From CAVIQK01 sp964613035 (GTDB lineage: Bacteria; Bacillota; Clostridia; Christensenellales; DTU072), in assembly GCA_964613035.1 (NCBI GenBank), contig CAZTFQ010000017.1:1-32859 (forward strand): a stretch of 32,859 bases of DNA. Direction: 5' to 3'. The notes under the pieces were generated by a model. It saw only the letters and a list, made by a program, of their open reading frames with translations. It was not told where the DNA came from and searched no databases. The number at the start of each line of letters is the position of its first letter. Positions within the stretch are counted from its first letter, which is position 1. Of the stretch, positions 1-5,177 are shown one piece after another. The position numbers were made by a program, and so were the translations under genes.

Positions 1-1
1 A

Positions 2-301
2 ACCCCCACCCTTCAGGCAACCCCCGGCGACCTCTCTCTGGTTCTCCCCAAGCGTATCCTCGACGGTATTATCGAGATGATCTACGCCCTCGATAAAATC
101 GCCCCCGGCACCGCCAACGACGACACCCTCCTTTACGGAGTAGAAGTCAAATTCTATAATATGGAAGTGGATATCGACGAGAACCTCGAAACCAAATATA
201 AAGGTCTCTACGTCATCGGCGACGGCAGTGGAGTAACACACTCATTGTCTCACGCGTCTGCATCAGGTGTATATGTCGCTAGAAAGATAATAGAAAACTA
301 A
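2..301 (+). CDS. FAD-dependent dehydrogenase (COG2509-like), C-terminal end only
   Basis: The reading frame is open from base 2 and ends at TAA 299-301, so only the last 99 codons are present and the start lies outside the window. The segment YVIGDGSGVTHSLSHASASG is the C-terminal FAD-contacting GDG motif of NAD(P)/FAD-dependent dehydrogenases of the COG2509 type, which typically end with a GDGaGvTrgl..AsasG pattern followed by a short helix. The substrate of this family is poorly known, so only a flavin oxidoreductase role is claimed. Codons are strongly C-ending up to about base 200 and less so in the last 60 bases. The final 17 codons are duplicated at 423-476. A rho-independent terminator follows at once. 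Confidence 0.75.
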   Translation, partial: TPTLQATPGDLSLVLPKRILDGIIEMIYALDKIAPGTANDDTLLYGVEVKFYNMEVDIDENLETKYKGLYVIGDGSGVTHSLSHASASGVYVARKIIEN

Positions 302-325
302 CAATCATAACTCTCAATAAAAACC

Positions 326-355
326 AAAAAACACGTCTGTACGGACGTGTTTTTT
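326..355 (+). terminator. Rho-independent terminator after the FAD dehydrogenase
   Basis: The stem ACACGTC/GACGTGT (331-337 with 344-350) is flanked by an A run and a T run, which extend the pairing and give the U tract. It lies 25 bases after the stop codon. Confidence 0.8.
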
Positions 356-364
356 AGCGCAGCC

Positions 365-411
365 GAATGGCATAAGCTAAAATCACGTAGTGATAGCATA
401 GGGAGCCATTC
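365..411. repeat. Imperfect palindrome between the two dehydrogenase tails
   Basis: The outer arms GAATGGC (365-371) and GCCATTC (405-411) are perfect. Inside them lie GCT/AGC (376-378 with 395-397) and ATCAC-gta-GTGAT (382-394). The layout, a short outer stem around a TCAC-three-bases-GTGA core, resembles the palindromes at 1848, 1960 and 2106, although the outer sequence differs. It may be an extragenic palindrome, possibly inserted between the duplicated tails. Confidence 0.5.
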
Positions 412-422
412 TAGGCGAGCAA

Positions 423-476
423 TCTCACGCCTCAGCTTCGGGAGTTTACGTGGCTAGAAAAATAATTGAAAACTAA
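423..476 (+). pseudogene. Duplicated 3' tail of the FAD dehydrogenase (17 codons plus stop)
   Basis: In frame, bases 423-476 encode SHASASGVYVARKIIEN followed by TAA, identical in protein to the last 17 residues of the gene ending at 301. The DNA differs at many third positions. No upstream coding sequence of the dehydrogenase is visible in front of it, so this is a remnant. It is followed by its own terminator, and both terminators are followed by TTTTTAGCG, so the duplicated unit included the terminator. The synonymous differences suggest the copy came from a homologous gene or lived as a coding sequence for some time, rather than being a recent tandem duplication. Confidence 0.7.
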
Positions 477-503
477 AAATATGTACAACTAAATAACTAA
501 AAC

Positions 504-533
504 AAAAATGGCGTCTTTCGAGACGTCATTTTT
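504..533 (+). terminator. Rho-independent terminator after the duplicated tail
   Basis: AAAAATGGCGTC (504-515) pairs with GACGTCATTTTT (522-533) with one G-T wobble, closing with a T run. It is the counterpart of the terminator at 326-355. Confidence 0.75.
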
Positions 534-589
534 AGCGTAGACTTTTTATCATTGATAACTTTCGATAAAATTTTAGTAAAATTATTTTT

Positions 590-632
590 CGCCTATTAAG
601 ACAATAGGCGGACTATTAAGTACGTTAATAGT
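590..632 (+). promoter_or_regulatory. Two back-to-back hairpins, possible antiterminator of 719-755
   Basis: Hairpin 1 is CGCCTATT-aagac-AATAGGCG (590-610). One base later hairpin 2 is ACTATTAA-gtacg-TTAATAGT (612-632). Both have perfect 8-bp stems and 5-base loops and share the core CTATTAAG. Hairpin 1 is also nearly the reverse complement of the centre of the terminator at 719-755 (bases 727-747, 19 of 21 positions), so the two can pair either locally or with each other. The 300 bases between the dehydrogenase tail and the secreted-protein gene hold no other gene that I can see. Confidence 0.5.
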
Positions 633-718
633 AACATAAGATAAGAATTTGTCAATAAAAATTAGAAAAATTTGAAGATTTTTGAAAGGCAAGTGTAAAA
701 AAATCTAAAAATACCCCT

Positions 719-755
719 AAAAACGGCACCTATTGTCTTAATAGGTGCCGTTTTT
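719..755 (+). terminator. Strong hairpin with U tract, terminator or attenuator upstream of the secreted protein
   Basis: AAAAACGGCACCTATT (719-734) is the exact reverse complement of 740-755, with loop GTCTT: a perfect 16-bp stem ending in five Ts. It lies 128 bases before the secreted-protein start and 186 bases after the previous terminator, with no gene between. That placement suggests attenuation inside a leader, not the end of a gene. It could also be a terminator for a short unseen RNA. Confidence 0.65.
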
Positions 756-803
756 CATCGGCGCGGTAAGGGGTGGTAGACAGACGATATGACAAGGTCG
801 CAA

Positions 804-860
804 GGAGTGCCGTAAGGCGCTCCGCTTCGGACGACAAATACTTACTTACGTCGCCGTCCG
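804..860 (+). promoter_or_regulatory. Structured 5' leader of the secreted-protein gene
   Basis: GGAGTGCC-gtaa-GGCGCTCC (804-823) makes an 8-bp stem with one G-U pair and a GNRA-type tetraloop. Then CGGACG (828-833) pairs with CGTCCG (855-860) around a 21-base loop. The ribosome site AAAGGAG lies just after (872-878). I compared it from memory with c-di-GMP-I, whose aptamers also use a GNRA loop, and did not find that aptamer's conserved strings, so no riboswitch class is assigned. Confidence 0.4.
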
Positions 861-883
861 CATTATAAAAAAAGGAGATTAAT

Positions 884-1510
884 ATGAAAAAAACAACCCT
901 ATTCACTACCTTGGCGCTCGTAGTCATCGTCGCCATCGCCCTCTCTACCGCTACGTTCGCTTGGTATCAGAGCGTTGCTTCTCGTACTACTGAGGATGTA
1001 AATCTTACTGCTTCCAGTGCGTCTGCAGACTTAGTGATTACTCAACAGCCTGCGGAATCTATTGCCAGTGTTCCTAACGCAATTCTTGCCAATGGAATTG
1101 CTAATAATCAGATAACCGCGGCAAGTCTAGGCAACTGGGACGGAGAAAATAAAGGTACGGCAGTGTCCGGTAACAGTACGTCTTTTTCGATTACGAACAA
1201 TTCTGCTTCTACTAAAGCGACGGTTAGTGTAACGTGCACTATAGATAATGGATTGCCGACTTCTAACTGGTGTGTTGCCGTTAAGTCCGGTGAAGGTCCG
1301 TATACTTTAATTCAAGGACCTGCTTCGGTTGATAATGAGAGTGCAGGCGGCAAAGCGAGCGCAACAATTACTGCTGGAACGTATTCGTTTGAGCTTGACG
1401 CATCCGGTACTGCAACGATTGATATTCTTATTTGGATTGACGGACCGACTGCGGCTACGACAAATGCTGGCAAGACTGCAACGATTAACTTTACAGTAAC
1501 TGCCGCGTAA
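884..1510 (+). CDS. Secreted Thr/Ser/Ala-rich protein with a TFAW-type signal peptide
   Basis: This 208-residue protein starts at ATG 884 behind a good ribosome site (AAAGGAG at 872-878). It has a Lys-rich n-region (residues 1-4), a hydrophobic stretch (about 6-20) and then STATFAWYQ. That pattern is common in exported surface proteins of uncultured Clostridia and resembles the SipW-processed TasA/camelysin type. The mature part is rich in Thr, Ser, Ala, Gly and Asn with alternating beta-strand-like segments, and has two cysteines, C118 and C130, that could form a disulfide. No catalytic motif, sortase LPxTG motif or C-terminal anchor is visible. It stands alone between its own leader and terminator. 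It may be a fibre or matrix subunit, but that is inference. Codon use is less C-biased than in the housekeeping genes nearby. Confidence 0.8.
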   Translation: MKKTTLFTTLALVVIVAIALSTATFAWYQSVASRTTEDVNLTASSASADLVITQQPAESIASVPNAILANGIANNQITAASLGNWDGENKGTAVSGNSTSFSITNNSASTKATVSVTCTIDNGLPTSNWCVAVKSGEGPYTLIQGPASVDNESAGGKASATITAGTYSFELDASGTATIDILIWIDGPTAATTNAGKTATINFTVTAA

Positions 1511-1535
1511 TCGAATTTGGTTTTAATAAAAGAAG

Positions 1536-1561
1536 ACCTCGGGCAACCGAGGTTTTTCTTT
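1536..1561 (+). terminator. Terminator of the secreted-protein gene
   Basis: ACCTCGG (1536-1542), loop GCAA, CCGAGGT (1547-1553), then a T-rich run. The A run upstream extends the pairing. It lies 25 bases after the stop. Confidence 0.85.
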
Positions 1562-1603
1562 TGTAATTATCGTCAATTTTATTTTTTTCTGTTTTATAAA
1601 GTG

Positions 1604-1632
1604 TTGAATATTTTCTATGATAGTAGTATAAT
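1604..1632 (+). promoter_or_regulatory. Promoter of tRNA-Gly
   Basis: TTGAAT (1604-1609), 17-base spacer, TATAAT (1627-1632). The tRNA begins 9 bases after the -10 box. Confidence 0.75.
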
Positions 1633-1641
1633 ATATACATT

Positions 1642-1715
1642 GCGGATATAGTTTAGTGGTAAAACAACAGCTTCCCAAGCTGTGGTTACGGGTTCGATTC
1701 CCGTTATCCGCTCCA
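1642..1715 (+). tRNA. tRNA-Gly, anticodon CCC
   Basis: The acceptor stem is GCGGATA (1642-1648) paired with TATCCGC (1705-1711), followed by discriminator T and an encoded CCA (1713-1715). The anticodon arm is ACAGC-TTCCCAA-GCTGT, giving anticodon CCC, and the T arm contains GGTTCGATTCC. All arms pair well, so the gene should be functional. Its last five bases start a 20-base inverted repeat whose second arm lies at 1832-1851. Confidence 0.95.
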
Positions 1716-1729
1716 ATATCTCGAATAAG

Positions 1730-1753
1730 CACGCTCATAAAGAGCGTGTTTTT
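1730..1753 (+). terminator. Terminator of tRNA-Gly
   Basis: CACGCTC (1730-1736), loop ATAAA, GAGCGTG (1742-1748), followed by TTTTTCTTTT. Confidence 0.8.
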
Positions 1754-1771
1754 CTTTTGCTTAAGTAGCTA

Positions 1772-1791
1772 ATAAGATTGCTTGCAGTATT
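1772..1791 (+). repeat. 20-base direct repeat, copy 1
   Basis: ATAAGATTGCTTGCAGTATT, matched at 19 of 20 bases by 2166-2185. This copy forms the loop region of the inner hairpin of the nested inverted repeat. Confidence 0.65.
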
Positions 1792-1847
1792 AGAAGCTAC
1801 TTAAGTAAAAGGAATGACACGACAGTATGTCGCTTATTCGAGATATT

Positions 1848-1897
1848 GGAGTGCGCTATACCGCAAGGTCACTATGTGACCGCGGATATATGCGCTC
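1848..1897. repeat. Palindromic repeat, copy A
   Basis: A 50-base imperfect palindrome: an outer GAGTGCGC/GCGCTC arm, a TATA/TATA segment, CCGC/GCGG, and an innermost GGTCAC-tat-GTGACC. It differs from copy C by only two bases. Its left edge overlaps the second arm of the tRNA-linked inverted repeat. Confidence 0.75.
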
Positions 1898-1959
1898 ATC
1901 GTGACAATAATAATTTTTTGATTTTGGAGCGGTTTTATGACAGCGCTTTTTCGAGCGAC

Positions 1960-2008
1960 GAGCAGGATATACCGCAAGGACGCTATACGTCCGCGGATAT
2001 ATCCGCTC
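1960..2008. repeat. Palindromic repeat, copy B
   Basis: The architecture matches copies A and C but the stem sequence has changed on both sides: GAGC/GCTC, GGATATA/TATATCC, CCGC/GCGG and GGACG-ctata-CGTCC. The paired changes keep the pairing. It is preceded by ATTTTGGAGCG (1921-1931), which also precedes copy C. Confidence 0.7.
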
Positions 2009-2105
2009 GGTCGGGTAGAGAATGAGCGTGATTGCATAATTATATAGATGAGAGGGATTAGGGTATAATAAAAGTAGTCTTTAGACTGTGTTTGTTCAAG
2101 ATTTT

Positions 2106-2155
2106 GGAGCGCGCTATACCGCCAGGTCACTATGTGACCGCGGATATATGCGCTC
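2106..2155. repeat. Palindromic repeat, copy C
   Basis: It has the same 50-base layout as copy A: GAGCGC/GCGCTC arms, a TATA segment, CCGC/GCGG, and GGTCAC-tat-GTGACC at the centre. The stretch from tRNA-Gly to the ATPase gene (1716-2317) contains these repeats and no credible protein gene. Confidence 0.75.
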
Positions 2156-2165
2156 TATGTTCCGG

Positions 2166-2185
2166 ATAAGATTGCTTGCATTATT
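2166..2185 (+). repeat. 20-base direct repeat, copy 2
   Basis: ATAAGATTGCTTGCATTATT, one mismatch to 1772-1791. It is flanked by GGATAAG and CTTAATCC, which could form a small stem. Confidence 0.6.
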
Positions 2186-2239
2186 CGACTTAATCCTTGA
2201 CAAGTTGCATTATTATTAAGATTTATTTTGACGTACATA

Positions 2240-2267
2240 TTGATTTTTTTTGATAATGTGGTATAAT
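2240..2267 (+). promoter_or_regulatory. Promoter of the ATPase gene
   Basis: TTGATT (2240-2245), 16-base spacer, TATAAT (2262-2267), with an extended -10 TGG just before the box. Confidence 0.65.
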
Positions 2268-2317
2268 TATTTCGTAAAAACTCGGTTTGCCGTAATATTA
2301 TTAAATGAGGTTTGATT

Positions 2318-3607
2318 ATGATAGAGATAAAAAGAGACCTGTATTTGAATCAATTGATAGAGAAGCAGGGCAACGGAATGGTAAAAATCGTCACAGGTAT
2401 CAGGAGATGCGGTAAGAGCTATCTATTGTTTGAATTATTCCGTAAGCATTTGCTGTCCGACGGCGTGAGTCCTAACAGAATTATCGCACTTTCTCTTGAC
2501 GATGACGATAATGAGGCGTATTTAGATCCCGCGGTTCTCTCAGAATATCTTAAGTCCAAGATAACCAATGACGACGATATGTTCTATATCCTTTTGGACG
2601 AAGCTCAGCTAGCAATAACCGAAGAGGAATATAACGGAAAAGGAATGGTTAAATTATACGGCATCCTTAACAGCCTCTTAAGACGCAGAAACGTAGATAT
2701 ATACATTACGGGTAGTAATTCTAAGTTTTTATCTACCGATATATTGACGGAGTTTAGAGGTCGTGGTGACGAAATCAGGGTATATCCGTTATCTTTTGCA
2801 GAATTTATGTCAGTTTATTCGGGAGATCCGTATTCGGGATATCGCGATTATTCCCTATACGGCGGACTTCCGTATGTTGCTACGATAAAATCGGCGGAAG
2901 CCAAAGTTAAGTATCTGGTTAATCTTTTCAAAAACACTTATTTGAGAGATATTATAGACAGACATAATCTGAGAGGCGACGTTGTAATGGATACTTTGGT
3001 TGATATTTTATCATCCGATACCGCTACGCTCACCAATCCGACCAAGCTCGCCAATAGCTTTATATCACATTCGATTAAAACTAATCCTAATACGATCTCC
3101 GCCTATATAGATTATCTTATCGACGCCTTTATTATTTCTAAGGCTCAGAGATATGATATTAAGGGCAGGAAGTATATCGGTTCACCCTTTAAGTATTATT
3201 TTGAGGATATCGGATTGCGCAACGCCCGACTCAACTTCAGACAGATAGAGCCCACTCACGCGATGGAGAATATTCTGTACAATGAGCTGGTCATTAGAGG
3301 CTTTAACGTTGATATCGGCGTCGTAGAAAAGTATACTCGCAACGCTGCCGGACAGAATACGATCTCACTTCTCGAAGTGGATTTCGTCTGTAATAGAGGT
3401 AGTCAACGTTATTACGTCCAGTCGGCGTATTCAATCCCCGATAAAAGTAAACTGGAGCAAGAACAAGCCTCTCTCGATCGGATCGGAGATTCTTTTAAGA
3501 AGGTTATTGTCGTGCAAGACAACGTAGCCCCCTCGCATACCGAAAAAGGCTACCTTATTATCAATATTTTAGATTTTTTGCTTAACCCTAATAGCCTAGA
3601 GCTATAA
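2318..3607 (+). CDS. ATP-binding protein, AAA_14/DUF4143 family (COG1373)
   Basis: ATG 2318 is chosen because GAGG (2307-2310) sits at the right distance; an upstream TTG at 2312 is possible but less likely. Walker A is GIRRCGKS at residues 27-34 and Walker B is FYILLDEAQL. They are followed by the ITGSNSKFLS sensor segment and the RGRGDEIRVYPLSFAEF region that marks this family. The C-terminal part contains LYNELVIRGFNVDIG and EVDFVCNRG, matching the DUF4143 domain, which has a PD-(D/E)XK nuclease-like fold. The length of 429 residues is normal. The cellular role of these ATPases is not established; they occur in many lineage-specific copies, which fits the repeat-rich surroundings. It appears to be a single-gene transcript. 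Confidence 0.9.
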   Translation: MIEIKRDLYLNQLIEKQGNGMVKIVTGIRRCGKSYLLFELFRKHLLSDGVSPNRIIALSLDDDDNEAYLDPAVLSEYLKSKITNDDDMFYILLDEAQLAITEEEYNGKGMVKLYGILNSLLRRRNVDIYITGSNSKFLSTDILTEFRGRGDEIRVYPLSFAEFMSVYSGDPYSGYRDYSLYGGLPYVATIKSAEAKVKYLVNLFKNTYLRDIIDRHNLRGDVVMDTLVDILSSDTATLTNPTKLANSFISHSIKTNPNTISAYIDYLIDAFIISKAQRYDIKGRKYIGSPFKYYFEDIGLRNARLNFRQIEPTHAMENILYNELVIRGFNVDIGVVEKYTRNAAGQNTISLLEVDFVCNRGSQRYYVQSAYSIPDKSKLEQEQASLDRIGDSFKKVIVVQDNVAPSHTEKGYLIINILDFLLNPNSLEL

Positions 3608-3615
3608 CGTCGGAA

Positions 3616-3642
3616 TAATCCGTCTCAGATCGAGACGGATTA
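3616..3642. terminator. Hairpin between convergent genes
   Basis: TAATCCGTCTC (3616-3626), loop AGATC, GAGACGGATTA (3632-3642): a perfect 11-bp stem overlapping the stop codon of the minus-strand protease. The U tract is weak on both strands, so its role as a bidirectional terminator is likely but not certain. Confidence 0.55.
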
Positions 3643-4500
3643 CTTATATAATCGGATTCCATTTTGATTTTTCAGCTTCCGTAACCCCTCGGCGATGTTG
3701 TCGTTTTTATCAGATATCGCCAGCAATTCCACAACTTCGTCTTCTCCGATTACTCCGACGACGTTACGGTTTCTCGTCACTTCCACGCTTATTATGCGGT
3801 CGCTCTTTATCAGCCGCTGTAGCTTGGCAACGCCGGAGTTTTCGGCCGCGACGTAGAGCTCCTTTTTCAGCGGCGCGTTGTTTTTAATCAATCCCGTTAA
3901 TTTTATACTGTCCATTCTCTCTTCCCGTCCTATGCCTACGGTCGCCGAAACCAGTACGGTTATCCCCAGTATCAGCAGATTAAAGTTGACCGTGAAGAAT
4001 ATGCTTACTATAAACAACCCCACCCCGATTATCCCCAGCATTATTCCGCCGTATCTCATCCGAGACAGCGCCTTGCCTTTCTTCGACGATAGGGCTAGTA
4101 TTATTCTCGACGCGTCCAGAGGATAGATAGGGAGCAGGTTGAATAGCCCCACCCCCAGATTGACTATCCCGAGATTATACGTTATCGGAAAACTCCACGG
4201 CAGATACCACCACCCCGCCGCGATTACGGCGAATATTATCAGATTGGTTACGGGCCCAGCCAGTGAAATGATAACGTCGTCGATACGGTTGATTTTTTCT
4301 TTGCCCGCGGTTATCGTTCCGCCGCACGGCAGCATAGTGAGTCCTGTCAGTCGGTACCCTCTCGACCTCGCCGCCAGCACGTGCGCATACTCGTGCACTA
4401 GGACCGCTAATACCCCGTTAAGCAGTATCAGCCACTTTCCGAGCACTATCATCAGTGCGGAAAACAATAAAAACAACGGATGAATTTTCACTTTCGACAC
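3640..4500 (-). CDS. spoIVFB: SpoIVFB-like site-2 protease (M50 family)
   Basis: This 286-residue polytopic membrane protein carries the zinc motif HEYAH at residues 36-40 and the second metal-ligand segment LLPIYPLDASR, with Asp at 129. The usual PLDGGR is therefore altered after the Asp. The C-terminal ~75 residues look like a single CBS-type module, as in SpoIVFB, which cleaves pro-sigmaK in the mother cell of sporulating Firmicutes. The partner SpoIVFA is not next to it. The start is a GTG at 4500 without a clear ribosome site, and TATAAT (4511-4506 on this strand) lies only five bases upstream, so the mRNA may be leaderless or the true start unusual. It could also be a related S2P with another substrate. 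Confidence 0.8.
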   Translation of the reverse strand: MSKVKIHPLFLLFSALMIVLGKWLILLNGVLAVLVHEYAHVLAARSRGYRLTGLTMLPCGGTITAGKEKINRIDDVIISLAGPVTNLIIFAVIAAGWWYLPWSFPITYNLGIVNLGVGLFNLLPIYPLDASRIILALSSKKGKALSRMRYGGIMLGIIGVGLFIVSIFFTVNFNLLILGITVLVSATVGIGREERMDSIKLTGLIKNNAPLKKELYVAAENSGVAKLQRLIKSDRIISVEVTRNRNVVGVIGEDEVVELLAISDKNDNIAEGLRKLKNQNGIRLYK

Positions 4501-4521
4501 GCTATATTATATTTATGACTG

Positions 4522-4551
4522 TTGACAAGATACCCCGTCGGGGACTAAAAT
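4522..4551 (+). promoter_or_regulatory. Promoter of the lemA operon with a palindromic spacer
   Basis: TTGACA (4522-4527), 18-base spacer, TAAAAT (4546-4551). The spacer holds the small palindrome CCCCGTCGGGG, a possible operator. Confidence 0.55.
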
Positions 4552-4581
4552 ATACTTAACAATTTAAAGGAGATTATTCTT

Positions 4582-5172
4582 ATGTTACTTTGTCTGTCCT
4601 CAGGAGCCATAATAGGCATCGTCATCGCAGCAGTAGTGGTAGTGCTTATCGTCGCCGTTATCTCGTGGTGCATTAAGACCTACAACAACCTTGTTACTAT
4701 GAAAAATCGCGTAGAGAACGCCTTTTCTCAGATCAACGTCAGCCTCAAGACTCGTAACGACCTCATCCCCAATCTGGTCGAGACCGTCAAAGGCTACGCC
4801 TCTCACGAAAAAGAGACCCTCTCCGACGTGACCCGCTGGCGCAATCAGTCCGCCGCCGCTACCACCAACGAAGAAAAGCTCGAAGCCGCTAAAGGTCTCT
4901 CCGGCGCACTCTCCAGACTCCTCGTCACGGTAGAAAAGTACCCCGAGCTGAAAGCCAATACCGAGTTTGCCGCCCTCCGCAACGAGCTCTCTTCTATAGA
5001 GAATAAGATCGCCAAGGCACGTCAGATCTACAACGACGTCGTTTATAAAAACAATCTCGCCGTCGAGCACTTCCCCTCCAATTTGATTGCCAATGCTTTC
5101 AAGTTCGAGAAAGCCACTCCCTTCGAAATCGACGAGGAATCCAAAGAAGCCCCTAAGGTGTCTTTTAGTTAA
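4582..5172 (+). CDS. lemA: LemA family membrane protein
   Basis: The start at ATG 4582 follows a strong ribosome site (AAGGAG at 4567-4572). The 196-residue protein has one N-terminal membrane segment (about residues 8-29). Then comes the helical LemA domain with the typical NRVENAFSQI and RNDLIPNLVETVKGYASHE segments and the C-terminal YNDVVYKNN...FPSN motif, so length and order are normal. LemA proteins have no agreed function. Very often, as here, they sit directly before a DUF2207 membrane protein, which suggests a joint envelope role. Codons are strongly C-ending, suggesting high expression. The spacing to the next gene is five bases. Confidence 0.92.
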   Translation: MLLCLSSGAIIGIVIAAVVVVLIVAVISWCIKTYNNLVTMKNRVENAFSQINVSLKTRNDLIPNLVETVKGYASHEKETLSDVTRWRNQSAAATTNEEKLEAAKGLSGALSRLLVTVEKYPELKANTEFAALRNELSSIENKIAKARQIYNDVVYKNNLAVEHFPSNLIANAFKFEKATPFEIDEESKEAPKVSFS

Positions 5173-5177
5173 TTTTA

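Larger units (their letters stand above)
1711..1851. repeat. Nested inverted repeat rooted in the tRNA 3' end
   Basis: The first 20 bases of this interval (1711-1730, including the tRNA CTCCA end) recur as an exact reverse complement at 1832-1851. Inside lies the tRNA terminator hairpin. Next comes a second inverted repeat, 1754-1770 with 1795-1811 (17 bp, one G-T pair), closed further by AATA/TATT. The whole is a long cruciform-capable structure reminiscent of a miniature element or decayed insertion at a tRNA end. No transposase or integrase is nearby. Confidence 0.7.

Noticed and set aside
590..755. Insertion sequence with terminal inverted repeats
   Set aside because: Only about 160 bases, no transposase frame and no target duplication seen; a regulatory RNA reading explains the hairpins at least as well.
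797..860. c-di-GMP-I riboswitch
   Set aside because: A GNRA loop and location before a surface protein fit, but the conserved aptamer strings (such as GCAAACC and GACGCAAAGCC) are absent.
1523..1738. 71-codon minus-strand open frame
   Set aside because: It runs antisense across the tRNA-Gly gene and two terminators.
1834..2130. 98-codon minus-strand open frame with internal repetition
   Set aside because: It is made almost wholly of the palindromic repeats, has no ribosome site and no protein-like composition; the repetition comes from the DNA repeats.
1848..2155. CRISPR array
   Set aside because: Only three copies with unequal spacing (62 and 97 bases), internal palindromes larger than usual, copy B strongly changed, and no cas genes in the window.
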